From DAIODI01 sp036746875 (lineage in GTDB: Bacteria > Pseudomonadota > Alphaproteobacteria > Rhizobiales > Aestuariivirgaceae): a stretch of DNA of 8,526 bases. Positions within the stretch are counted from its first letter, which is position 1, and the number at the start of each line of letters is the position of its first letter. A program made the position numbers and the translations under genes. The stretch covers positions 1 through 8,526 of the forward strand of contig DAIODI010000129.1 of assembly GCA_036746875.1 (NCBI GenBank). Direction: 5' to 3'. Below the pieces are notes generated by a model, which saw only the letters and a list, made by a program, of their open reading frames with translations, was not told the DNA's origin and ran no database searches. Below are positions 1 through 5,710 of this stretch, one piece after another.

Positions 1-804
1 GTGCTGGTGATCGGCGGCGGCGTGGCGGGGCTTGAGGCGGCGCGGGTGGCGGCGGAGCGCGGCCACCGGGTGACGCTGGCCGAGGCCTCCGGCAGGCTCG
101 GCGGGCAGTTCCGGCTCGCAGGTCTCACGCCGCGCCGCCACCAGATCATCGACTACCTCGACTGGTTCGAACGGCAACTGACGCGGCTTCAGGTGAAGGT
201 GCTGCTCAACACCCCACTCGATGCGCAAGAGGCGAAGGCGATGGGAGCGGACGAGATCATCGTCGCCACCGGCTCGCTGCCCGACGGCAACGGCTTCCAG
301 CGCGCCTTGCCCGAGTTCGACGCGCTGCCCGGCATCGGGCGCGGCGCCGTGACCTTTGCAGAGGAGGTGATGGCGCGCACGGTGCGGCCGGGCGAGCGGG
401 TGATCGTGCTCGACGAGACATCCAACTGGAAGGGCGCGGGCGTGGCGCTGACGCTGGCTGAAGCCGGGCATCGGGTGACGATCGTCACCGCCGCCGCCGC
501 CGTGATGTCGGAGATGGCGCGCACCAATGCGGACTCCCAGGCCCGCGCGCGGCTGCGCGAGCTCGGCGTCGCCATGCTCACCGAAACGGCGATGCGCGAT
601 TGGCTGGGCGACGGCGCGATGGTCGAGCCGTGCGGCGGCGAGGCGCACCGCAGCGACGCCGATACGCTGGTGATCGCCGGGACCAACGTCTCCGAGCGCG
701 CGTTGGGCGATGAGCTTGGCGCGCCGATGAGCGGCGACGCGGTGGCGGCGCGCACCGCCGCCATGGCGATCTACGAGGGCCGCAAGCTGGCGATGCTGCT
801 GTAG
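1..804 (+). CDS. FAD/NAD(P)-dependent oxidoreductase, NADH:flavin oxidoreductase / 2,4-dienoyl-CoA reductase family, C-terminal part (5' end outside window)
   Basis: The visible 267 residues are two Rossmann-type nucleotide-binding halves. An FAD-type motif GGGVAG lies at residues 5-10, followed by an acidic residue after the second strand (LAEAS, 26-30) and GRLGGQF (31-37). An IIVATGS segment at 86-92 is typical of flavoprotein disulfide-reductase folds. A second dinucleotide domain begins at VIVLDET (134-140) with WKGAG (143-147). In the family this module follows an N-terminal TIM-barrel that binds FMN and a 4Fe-4S cluster, as in FadH, trimethylamine dehydrogenase and related demethylases; that half would lie upstream. 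The GTG at position 1 is therefore probably an internal valine, not a start. The substrate cannot be told from this part. The gene converges on ubiB, with a shared hairpin between them. Family assignment is fairly secure; the exact enzyme is not. Confidence 0.8.
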   Translation: MLVIGGGVAGLEAARVAAERGHRVTLAEASGRLGGQFRLAGLTPRRHQIIDYLDWFERQLTRLQVKVLLNTPLDAQEAKAMGADEIIVATGSLPDGNGFQRALPEFDALPGIGRGAVTFAEEVMARTVRPGERVIVLDETSNWKGAGVALTLAEAGHRVTIVTAAAAVMSEMARTNADSQARARLRELGVAMLTETAMRDWLGDGAMVEPCGGEAHRSDADTLVIAGTNVSERALGDELGAPMSGDAVAARTAAMAIYEGRKLAMLL

Positions 805-819
805 AGGTTCGGAGCATCA

Positions 820-848
820 TCCGGCCAAGGCGCAGCCACTTGGCCGGA
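820..848. terminator. Hairpin between convergent genes, likely bidirectional terminator
   Basis: A perfect 10-bp inverted repeat (TCCGGCCAAG at 820-829, CTTGGCCGGA at 839-848) encloses a 9-nt loop. It lies in the 58-bp gap between the stop of the oxidoreductase and the stop of ubiB on the opposite strand, where a shared terminator is expected. Neither side has a clear run of T after the stem, so termination strength is uncertain. Confidence 0.6.
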
Positions 849-862
849 GCCGCCCAAGGCTT

Positions 863-1840
863 CTAGAAAACCTGCGCCAGCGCAATCACGGCGAGCGCGA
901 CGGCGCCGATCCACAACGCCGCCCGGGTGGGGAAGGCGTGGCGCGCCTGCGCCTCGGCCAGCGCTTCGGTGGTCGCCTGATCGAGGCGGATGCCGCCGCC
1001 GTCGGCCATGTTCGCCACCATGCGCGCCGCCCGCTGCGCCTCGGACAAAACCTCCGGCAGATGCGCGGCGAGCCGCCCCAGGGTCGCTGCGCCTTCGGCG
1101 GCGTCGTTGATGCGCCCCTGCGGCCCGAGTTTCTCCTCGATCCAGCCGCGCACGACCGGCTCGGACGCGGTCCACATGTTGAGGTTGGGGTTGAGCGTGC
1201 GGGCGACGCCTTCAACCACCACCATCGTCTTCTGCAACAGGATGAGCTGCGGCTGCGTCTTCATGTCGAACTGCTCCGTCACCTGGAACAGCTGCGTGAG
1301 CAGGCGCGCCATGGAGATATCGGCGCCCGGCCGGCCCATTCCCGGCCCGCCGATGCCGCGCAGCGCCTGCGCTAACACGGCCGGGTCCTGGTTCGGCGGC
1401 ACGTAGCCCGCCTCGAAGTGAACATCGGAGATGCGGCGGTAGTCGCGGGTGATGAAGCCGTAGAGGATTTCGGCGAGGAACCGGCGTTCCTTCGGGCCGA
1501 GCCGCCCCATGATGCCGAAGTCCACCGCGACGAGATTGCCGTTCACGTCGCAGAACAGGTTGCCGGGGTGCATGTCGGCGTGGAAGAAGCCGTCGCGCAT
1601 GGCGTGGCGCAGGAACGACTGGATGACGAGATCGCCGAGCGCCTCGCAGTCGATCCCCGCGGCGCGGATGCGCTCGGGCTGCGACAGCGGCACGGCGTCG
1701 ATCCATTCGGTGGTGAGCACGCGCCGCGCCGTGCGCTCCCAGTCCACCGCCGGCACGCGGAAGCCGGGATCGCGCGCCGTGTTGGCCGCCATTTCGGCGA
1801 CCGCCGCCGCCTCCATCCTCAGGTCGAGTTCGAGCCTCAT
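863..1840 (-). CDS. ubiB: UbiB C-terminal fragment (catalytic loop, DFG, membrane anchor)
   Basis: This 325-residue frame begins at an ATG directly abutting the amber codon (TAGATG). It carries HADMHPGN at 87-94, DFG at 107-109 and the C-terminal hydrophobic anchor. No Shine-Dalgarno-like sequence is visible before this ATG, so de novo initiation looks poor. Translation would most plausibly come from re-initiation by ribosomes finishing the upstream piece, or from read-through. Treating it as an independent gene is the less likely reading; the ATG aligns with an internal codon of intact UbiB. Confidence 0.55.
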   Translation of the reverse strand: MRLELDLRMEAAAVAEMAANTARDPGFRVPAVDWERTARRVLTTEWIDAVPLSQPERIRAAGIDCEALGDLVIQSFLRHAMRDGFFHADMHPGNLFCDVNGNLVAVDFGIMGRLGPKERRFLAEILYGFITRDYRRISDVHFEAGYVPPNQDPAVLAQALRGIGGPGMGRPGADISMARLLTQLFQVTEQFDMKTQPQLILLQKTMVVVEGVARTLNPNLNMWTASEPVVRGWIEEKLGPQGRINDAAEGAATLGRLAAHLPEVLSEAQRAARMVANMADGGGIRLDQATTEALAEAQARHAFPTRAALWIGAVALAVIALAQVF

Positions 1841-2446
1841 CTACTGAGCGCGGGTGGCGCCCGCATCGAGCGGGCGCAGCCGCCGCGCCGGCTGGCTCAG
1901 CCGCTCAAGCAGCCGGGCGGCGGAATAGAAGGTGGCGAGGTCGCGCGCGAACCGCGCCTCGACGCCGGGGCGCAGCACCTTCACCGCCACGTCGCGCATC
2001 GCGCCGCCCGGCGCGCGCACGCGGGCGCGGTGCACCTGGGCGATGGAGGCGGCGGCGATGGGCGGGCCGAAGTCCTCGTAGAGCGTCTCCACCGGCGCGC
2101 CGAGCTGCGCGGCGATCTCCGCCTTCGCTTCCGCCAGTGCGAACGGCGGCATGCGGTCCTGCAGCGTCGAGAGGTCGGCGGCGTTCTTTGCGCCCACGAG
2201 ATCGGCGCGGGTGGCGAGGAACTGTCCGAGCTTGATGTAGCTCGGGCCAAGCTCGGTCATCGCGGTTGCAAGCGGCGTCCGGCCGGACGTGGACGCCGGC
2301 CGCGAGCCGATCTTGCCGAGCTTGCGCGCAAGGCGCGCCGGGGCTGGAATCTCGGCCAGCTGCTGGGGCGTGAGAAACCCGTCGTTACGGGCGATCACCC
2401 GGCCGGCGCGGGCGAGCTGCGCCAGATCGCGGAGGGTGGCGAACAT
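1841..2446 (-). CDS. ubiB: UbiB N-terminal fragment (KxGQ region and N-lobe)
   Basis: This is the 201-residue open frame from the natural ubiB ATG to the amber stop. It holds the family-specific KxGQ segment and N-lobe nucleotide-binding elements but lacks the catalytic loop and DFG. On its own it should have no complete active site. The segment upstream of the ATG has only a weak ribosome-binding sequence (GGGG a few bases before the start), as is common within operons. Confidence 0.6.
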   Translation of the reverse strand: MFATLRDLAQLARAGRVIARNDGFLTPQQLAEIPAPARLARKLGKIGSRPASTSGRTPLATAMTELGPSYIKLGQFLATRADLVGAKNAADLSTLQDRMPPFALAEAKAEIAAQLGAPVETLYEDFGPPIAAASIAQVHRARVRAPGGAMRDVAVKVLRPGVEARFARDLATFYSAARLLERLSQPARRLRPLDAGATRAQ

Positions 2447-2464
2447 GGGTCCCCGCGCCGCCCG

Positions 2465-3232
2465 TCAGATCCGCCAGCCGGAGTGGATGGCGACCACGCC
2501 GGCGGTGAGCGCCCGGTGCGCCACCCGCGCGAACCCGGCCTCGGCGATCATGTCGGCGAACACGGCGGCGGCCGGGAAGGTGCGGATGCTCTCCACCAGA
2601 TACCGGTAGGGCTGGCCGTCGCCGGTCACCACCTTGCCGACGGCGGGAATGACGGTGAACGAATAGGCGCCGTAGAGCCGATCGAGCCCCGGCACGTCGA
2701 CGTGCGAGAACTCGAGGCACTGGAACCGGCCGCCGGGCTTCAGCACCCGGTAGGCCTCACGAAGCGCCTTGGGGATGTCGGGCACATTGCGAATGCCGAA
2801 GGCGATCGTGTAAGCGTCGAAGCTGCGATCGGGGAACGGCAGCGCCTCGGCGTTCGTCACCATGAACCGGCAGCGCTGATCCAGACCCTCGGCCCGGGCG
2901 CGCCGCGCGCCCTCCGCCACCATCTCCGGCGAGATGTAGGCGACGGTGACGGCGGTTCCCTTGCCGCCGGCGCGGGCGATGCGGAAGGCGATGTCGCCCG
3001 TGCCGCCCGCCACGTCGAGCACGCGGAACGGCCGCGCCGACTTCGGCGGGTTCAGCATCGCCACGAAATCGTCCTTCCACAGCCGGTGGAGGCCCGCCGA
3101 CATCAGATCGTTCATCTGGTCGTAGCGGCGCGCCACCTTGGCGAACACCTCGTTCACAAGGTCCTGCTTTTCCGCTTGCCTCACCGTGGTGAAGCCGAAC
3201 GGGGCGGTGGGTTCTGGCTGGCTGGACATCAT
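2465..3232 (-). CDS. ubiE: UbiE, ubiquinone/menaquinone C-methyltransferase
   Basis: This is a SAM-dependent class I methyltransferase that C-methylates the benzoquinol ring (demethylubiquinol, and demethylmenaquinol where present). Its 255 residues match the family length. The signature YDQMNDLMSAGLHRLWK covers 37-53, SAM motif I VLDVAGGTGD covers 71-80, NAEALPFPD covers 127-135, and RVLKPGGRFQCLEFS covers 162-176. The YRYLVESIR block (209-217) and the C-terminal AIHSGWRI are also typical. One oddity: the strand-2 motif, normally ending in an Asp before I-N/S-P-E-M, reads VTVAYISPEM with Tyr99 (codon TAC). Asp is the residue that usually contacts the SAM ribose hydroxyls. The first of two adjacent ATG codons is taken as start; the second (3229) is equally possible. 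It is the first gene of an ubiE-ubiB operon, divergent from mutM. Confidence 0.95.
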   Translation of the reverse strand: MMSSQPEPTAPFGFTTVRQAEKQDLVNEVFAKVARRYDQMNDLMSAGLHRLWKDDFVAMLNPPKSARPFRVLDVAGGTGDIAFRIARAGGKGTAVTVAYISPEMVAEGARRARAEGLDQRCRFMVTNAEALPFPDRSFDAYTIAFGIRNVPDIPKALREAYRVLKPGGRFQCLEFSHVDVPGLDRLYGAYSFTVIPAVGKVVTGDGQPYRYLVESIRTFPAAAVFADMIAEAGFARVAHRALTAGVVAIHSGWRI

Positions 3233-3247
3233 GGCGGCGGACCATAG

Positions 3248-3276
3248 ACGATAACCCCTCGCTTTTCCATTGTGAG
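3248..3276 (-). promoter_or_regulatory. Candidate sigma70-type promoter for ubiE-ubiB
   Basis: On the minus strand, CTCACA (3271-3276) and TATCGT (3248-3253) are separated by 17 bp, each matching the sigma70 consensus at four of six bases. Transcription would begin near 3241, leaving a leader of only about nine bases before the ubiE ATG. The match is moderate and the spacer is only 72 bp, so this is a best guess. Confidence 0.35.
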
Positions 3277-3298
3277 CGCCACGCCGCGAGCCTAAACC
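3270..3298 (+). promoter_or_regulatory. Weak candidate promoter for mutM
   Basis: TTGTGA (3270-3275) lies 17 bp before TAAACC (3293-3298). The -35 matches four of six consensus bases, the -10 only three. If real, transcription would start at or next to the mutM ATG, and no Shine-Dalgarno sequence precedes that ATG, which fits a leaderless message. Its -35 overlaps the candidate ubiE -35 on the other strand. Confidence 0.25.
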
Positions 3299-3304
3299 AG
3301 CGCG

Positions 3305-4201
3305 ATGCCGGAACTGCCCGAAGTCGAGACCGTGCGCCGTGGCCTTGCGCCTGCCATGGAGGGCCGGCGCATCGCCGCCGTGCGCCTGAAGCGGGGCGAC
3401 CTGCGCTGGCCGTTTCCGCCGCGGTTTCGCGACCGGCTGGAGGGACGGCGCATCGAGGCGCTGTCGAGGCGCGCGAAGTATCTGCTCGCCGATCTCGATT
3501 CAGGCGAAACGCTGGTCATGCATCTCGGGATGTCGGGCCGTTTCTCGGTCTTCCCGGCGGCAGGTCCGGCTCGCAATCTCGGCGAATTCTATTTCGAGGC
3601 CGGCGCCGGCGAGGAAGCCGAAGGGGCGCACGATCACGTCACCTTCACCATGGACGACGGCTGCCGCATCGTGTTCACCGATCCGCGCCGGTTCGGCATG
3701 ATGGATCTTGCGGCGGCGGGCAGCCGCGACGCCCACCCACTCCTGAAGGACCTCGGGCCGGAGCCGCTCGGTAACGCCTTCGACGCCGACCATCTCGCCG
3801 CGATGTTTCGCGGCAGGCGCGCGCCGCTCAAGGCGGCGCTGCTCGACCAGAAGGCGGCGGCGGGGCTCGGCAACATCTACGTCTGCGAGGCGCTCCACCG
3901 GGCGGGCCTGTCGCCGCGCCGCCTTGCCGGAACGACCGCGCGCCGCGACGGCGCGCCGGGGCCGGCGCTCGAACGCCTTGCGGCTGCGGTGCGCGAGGTT
4001 CTGAGCGAAGCGCTCGCCGCCGGCGGGTCGACCTTGCGCGACCATCAGGCGACGGACGGCAGCGCCGGGGCGTTCCAGCAGCGCTTCCGGGTCTACGACC
4101 GGGAGGGCGAGCCGTGCCGCACCCCCGGTTGCACCGGCGTCATCCGGCGCATCGTGCAGTCGGGCCGGTCCACCTTCCATTGTCCGCGCTGTCAGCGTTA
4201 A
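3305..4201 (+). CDS. mutM: MutM/Fpg, formamidopyrimidine-DNA glycosylase (AP lyase)
   Basis: This is a base-excision repair enzyme that removes 8-oxoguanine and formamidopyrimidines and nicks the abasic site by beta,delta-elimination. The start is fixed by the invariant MPELPEVETVRRGL: after Met removal, Pro is the catalytic nucleophile, followed by the catalytic Glu. Lys58 in SRRAKYLL is the conserved DNA-phosphate contact. MHLGMSGRF covers 72-80, DPRRFG 126-131, and GLGNIYVCEAL 187-197 forms part of the helix-two-turn-helix. A four-cysteine zinc finger closes the protein (Cys271, 276, 293, 296), with Arg288 in its beta-turn. At 298 residues it is somewhat longer than the E. coli enzyme (269), with extra sequence around 97-110 (acidic, Gly/Ala-rich) and 208-222. 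All key residues are present, so it should be active. It is transcribed away from ubiE and has no obvious terminator of its own. Confidence 0.97.
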   Translation: MPELPEVETVRRGLAPAMEGRRIAAVRLKRGDLRWPFPPRFRDRLEGRRIEALSRRAKYLLADLDSGETLVMHLGMSGRFSVFPAAGPARNLGEFYFEAGAGEEAEGAHDHVTFTMDDGCRIVFTDPRRFGMMDLAAAGSRDAHPLLKDLGPEPLGNAFDADHLAAMFRGRRAPLKAALLDQKAAAGLGNIYVCEALHRAGLSPRRLAGTTARRDGAPGPALERLAAAVREVLSEALAAGGSTLRDHQATDGSAGAFQQRFRVYDREGEPCRTPGCTGVIRRIVQSGRSTFHCPRCQR

Positions 4202-4342
4202 GCGTTCCGGACATGGCAAGACGCCGAAAGTCGTCGTTGGAAAGCGCGGGGCCTGTCGGGCGCGTGACGCCCAACCACCGGGAAGGCGAGTCCAGTCGCT
4301 GTTCGCCGGCAAGGACGAAAACGAGGGGAAGCAGGCGTAGCC

Positions 4343-4370
4343 GGTAAACGAAAGCCGGTGTTTCGTCACC
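4343..4370. repeat. Inverted repeat abutting the rpsT promoter
   Basis: ACGAAA (4348-4353) and TTTCGT (4361-4366) flank a 7-nt centre, and outer GGT (4343-4345) and ACC (4368-4370) extend the symmetry across a small mismatch. The repeat ends one base before the rpsT -35. With no T-run after it, an operator-like site is as plausible as a weak mutM terminator. Confidence 0.4.
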
Positions 4371-4371
4371 G

Positions 4372-4400
4372 TTGACGCCCCGGGACCGCGCGGGTATACG
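4372..4400 (+). promoter_or_regulatory. Sigma70-type promoter of rpsT
   Basis: TTGACG (4372-4377; five of six consensus bases) is followed after exactly 17 bp by TATACG (4395-4400; four of six bases). It is the best promoter match in the window and lies in the 314-bp gap between mutM and rpsT. Transcription would start near 4407 and give a leader of about 109 nt before rpsT. The rest of the gap (4202-4342) shows no gene. Confidence 0.75.
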
Positions 4401-4515
4401 ACCCCACGTTGTCGGCAGGCCGTGCGCAATCACGCGCGTTTGGCCTAGCCAGACCTCATTCAACAGGATCGAGCCGCGACGCCGTGATGGCGGGCGCGCC
4501 ACGGGAACAGAAGCG

Positions 4516-4779
4516 ATGGCGAACACCAGCTCAGCCAGGAAGGCGGCCCGTCAGGCCGAACGCCGGACGGAAGTCAACAAGGCGCGGCGCAGCCGCGTGC
4601 GCACCAGCGTCCGCAAGGTCGAGGAGGCCATCGCCGCCGGCGACAAGGCCGCCGCCGAGGCGGCGCTGCGTCAGGCGCAGCCCGAACTCATGCGGGGCGC
4701 GCAGAAGAATGTGATCCACGCCAACACGGCGTCCCGCAAGGTGTCGAGACTCGCCCAGCGCATCCGCAAGATGGGCTGA
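4516..4779 (+). CDS. rpsT: 30S ribosomal protein S20
   Basis: S20 is an early-binding protein of the small ribosomal subunit that contacts 16S rRNA in the body of the 30S. The 87 residues are very basic and helical. They start MANTSSARKAARQAER, include NKARRSRVRTSVRKVE, and near the end NVIHANTASRKVSRLAQRI, all typical of bacterial S20. The frame stays open upstream to 4372, but that extension begins inside the -35 element, and homology starts at MANT, so ATG 4516 is chosen. The upstream ribosome-binding sequence is weak. In E. coli S20 represses its own translation through its leader; the long leader here would allow something similar, but that is inference. It has its own promoter and terminator and precedes dnaA, a common alphaproteobacterial arrangement. 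Confidence 0.97.
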   Translation: MANTSSARKAARQAERRTEVNKARRSRVRTSVRKVEEAIAAGDKAAAEAALRQAQPELMRGAQKNVIHANTASRKVSRLAQRIRKMG

Positions 4780-4821
4780 ACCCCCGGAGTTCGACCGCAG
4801 TTCTTCTCCAGGTTGCAGCAG

Positions 4822-4854
4822 GCCCCGCTCTCCTCCGGAGAGCGGGGCTTTTTT
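4822..4854 (+). terminator. Intrinsic terminator of rpsT
   Basis: A perfect 12-bp GC-rich stem (GCCCCGCTCTCC at 4822-4833, its complement at 4837-4848) with a 3-nt loop is followed at once by six T (4849-4854). It lies 42 bp after the rpsT stop. This is a textbook Rho-independent terminator and isolates rpsT from dnaA. Confidence 0.95.
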
Positions 4855-4948
4855 CATGCGGTTTTGCGCATCGCGCGCGAAAACGTGTGGCAGGTTGTGC
4901 TTCGGCAGGCGACTGTCGCAGGGCGCGCAACCCGGACACCGCCGCCGG

Positions 4949-4976
4949 ATTGTCAAAAAAAAACGATAATTCACAA
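4949..4976. other. AT-rich island with A9 run and DnaA-box-like 9-mer
   Basis: Twenty-two of 28 bases are A or T, in sharp contrast to the GC-rich surroundings. It includes nine consecutive A (4955-4963), GATAAT (4965-4970) and TAATTCACA (4967-4975), which differs from the consensus DnaA box at two of nine positions. It could be a DNA-unwinding element or part of a promoter (GATAAT resembles a -10, but no -35 sits at proper spacing). Confidence 0.4.
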
Positions 4977-5072
4977 GGCGTTAGAGAGGGACTGTCCGAC
5001 GGGGCGCACAGACATCGGCTTGGCGCGCGTCAACGAACGATCGCCGGCCGGAAAAGCGCCGCCCGCGATGGG

Positions 5073-5088
5073 TTAACGAAAGGTAAAC
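5073..5088 (+). promoter_or_regulatory. CtrA-like binding motif
   Basis: TTAA (5073-5076), seven bases, then TAAAC (5084-5088) match the alphaproteobacterial CtrA full-site consensus TTAA-N7-TTAAC with one mismatch. It is unusual in such GC-rich sequence. Binding is not shown. Confidence 0.35.
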
Positions 5089-5148
5089 TGCCTCCGGTTA
5101 TTCGAAAGACGAGTCAAGGAGTTGCCGGAGCCGGCTCGGGCGTAACTG

Positions 5149-5171
5149 CATTTTTCGGCAAAGCGAAAATG
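5149..5171. repeat. AT-rich imperfect inverted repeat
   Basis: CATTTTTCG (5149-5157) and CGAAAATG (5164-5171) are complementary apart from one bulged T, with a 6-nt centre. It lies in a locally AT-richer patch about 550 bp upstream of dnaA. It could be a protein-binding palindrome; no T-run makes it a terminator. Confidence 0.4.
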
Positions 5172-5550
5172 TTCTGTGTACAGATGATCAACGCGACTCC
5201 TGTTGTCCGCCACCCCCGCGCTGTGTAAGGTCTCGGTCATCGGGCGGTTGCCCGGGGCTGGGAAGAGAGAGCGCAACCGCGCCTCGTTCCGGCTCACAAG
5301 AACAATAACGGGGCGAGCGGCAATGACCTTGACGATCGTGCGCAGTGGGGGCGTCAGGCGTAACCGGACAAGGCGGCGTCACCGGCTTCTGATGCCGGCC
5401 GCCAGCGAGTTCACGGAGTAGTTTTCAGCATCCTCGTCGTCGCCTAGGTCCGGGTGAGAGCTTCCCGGACGGGTTGGCGCTGTAACCACGGCCAGGCGAG
5501 TTCGCCCGGCCGACGGGGAAGGTGTGTCCGTCAGCGTGAGGTGCAGTGGA

Positions 5551-5572
5551 CGCGGAAAGTCGTCTTTCCGCG
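5551..5572. repeat. Perfect hairpin in the probable dnaA leader
   Basis: CGCGGAAAG (5551-5559) and CTTTCCGCG (5564-5572) form a perfect 9-bp stem with a TCGT tetraloop; past one mismatch, GG (5548-5549) and CC (5574-5575) extend it. It lies about 145 bp before the dnaA ATG. It lacks a following T-run, so it is not a normal terminator. A leader RNA structure or an operator are possible. Confidence 0.5.
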
Positions 5573-5650
5573 GCCGGACAGTCGTGCACGCCGGGATGTC
5601 GAGTGACGACCGGTCGGGCGCATGTCGGACGAGTGCGGCGATCGAACAAC

Positions 5651-5670
5651 GACGAACGAAGACGAACGAA
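5651..5670 (+). repeat. Tandem 10-bp direct repeat upstream of dnaA
   Basis: GACGAACGAA occurs twice head to tail (5651-5660 and 5661-5670), ending 48 bp before the dnaA ATG. The related string AACGAACGA also occurs near 5034. The 10-bp period places both copies on nearly the same face of the helix. Confidence 0.6.
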
Positions 5671-5703
5671 CAAGATCGCGCGCGAACGAGAGATTCAGGA
5701 CTT

Positions 5704-5710
5704 AAGGAGG
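5704..5710 (+). promoter_or_regulatory. Strong Shine-Dalgarno site fixing the dnaA start
   Basis: AAGGAGG matches the anti-Shine-Dalgarno core fully and lies 8 bases before ATG 5719. It decides the start against the in-frame extension that runs back to 5524. Confidence 0.9.

Larger units (their letters stand above)
863..2446 (-). pseudogene. ubiB: ubiB, ubiquinone biosynthesis atypical kinase/ATPase, interrupted by an in-frame amber codon (1841-1843)
   Basis: UbiB is a membrane-associated ABC1/ADCK-family protein needed for ubiquinone (coenzyme Q) synthesis, probably an ATPase that helps extract or organise lipid intermediates. Read through the TAG, the frame gives 527 codon positions, the usual family length. 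Motifs run in family order: KLGQ (72-75), the alanine-rich loop AAAS (131-134) before IAQVH, VAVKV with the nucleotide-binding Lys156, then after the stop ELDLR, TEWIDAVPL, the catalytic loop HADMHPGN and the metal-binding DFG. A hydrophobic helix of about 18 residues ends the protein. Both halves are in the same frame. The spacing from RRLRPL to LELDLR (11 codons including TAG) is what I recall for intact homologues, in which the stop position often holds Ser; TCG to TAG is one base. There are 18 bp between ubiE's stop and this start, so the genes look co-transcribed. It could be a pseudogene, a sequencing error, a read-through gene or a functional split protein. Confidence 0.85.

Noticed and set aside
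1..3. GTG at the first base as the start of the oxidoreductase
   Set aside because: The FAD-binding motif begins four residues later, no upstream sequence is visible, and in this family the module follows a large N-terminal domain, so it is most likely an internal valine.
1418..3247. A 609-codon open frame on the plus strand, antisense to ubiB and ubiE
   Set aside because: It is opposite two genes with clear family motifs, and its translation is a low-complexity His/Arg/Gly/Ala-rich product typical of an antisense shadow in GC-rich DNA. It runs across both genes and the gap between them.
4372..4515. N-terminal extension of rpsT from a TTG codon
   Set aside because: The TTG belongs to the -35 hexamer of a good promoter, and S20 homology begins exactly at ATG 4516.
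4950..4970. A promoter formed by TTGTCA (4950-4955) and GATAAT (4965-4970)
   Set aside because: Each hexamer is a good match, but only 9 bp separate them, far too short for sigma70.
5203..5421. Possible small gene (72 codons) upstream of dnaA
   Set aside because: It has no ribosome-binding site that I can see, and its Arg-rich product of random appearance resembles no known family.
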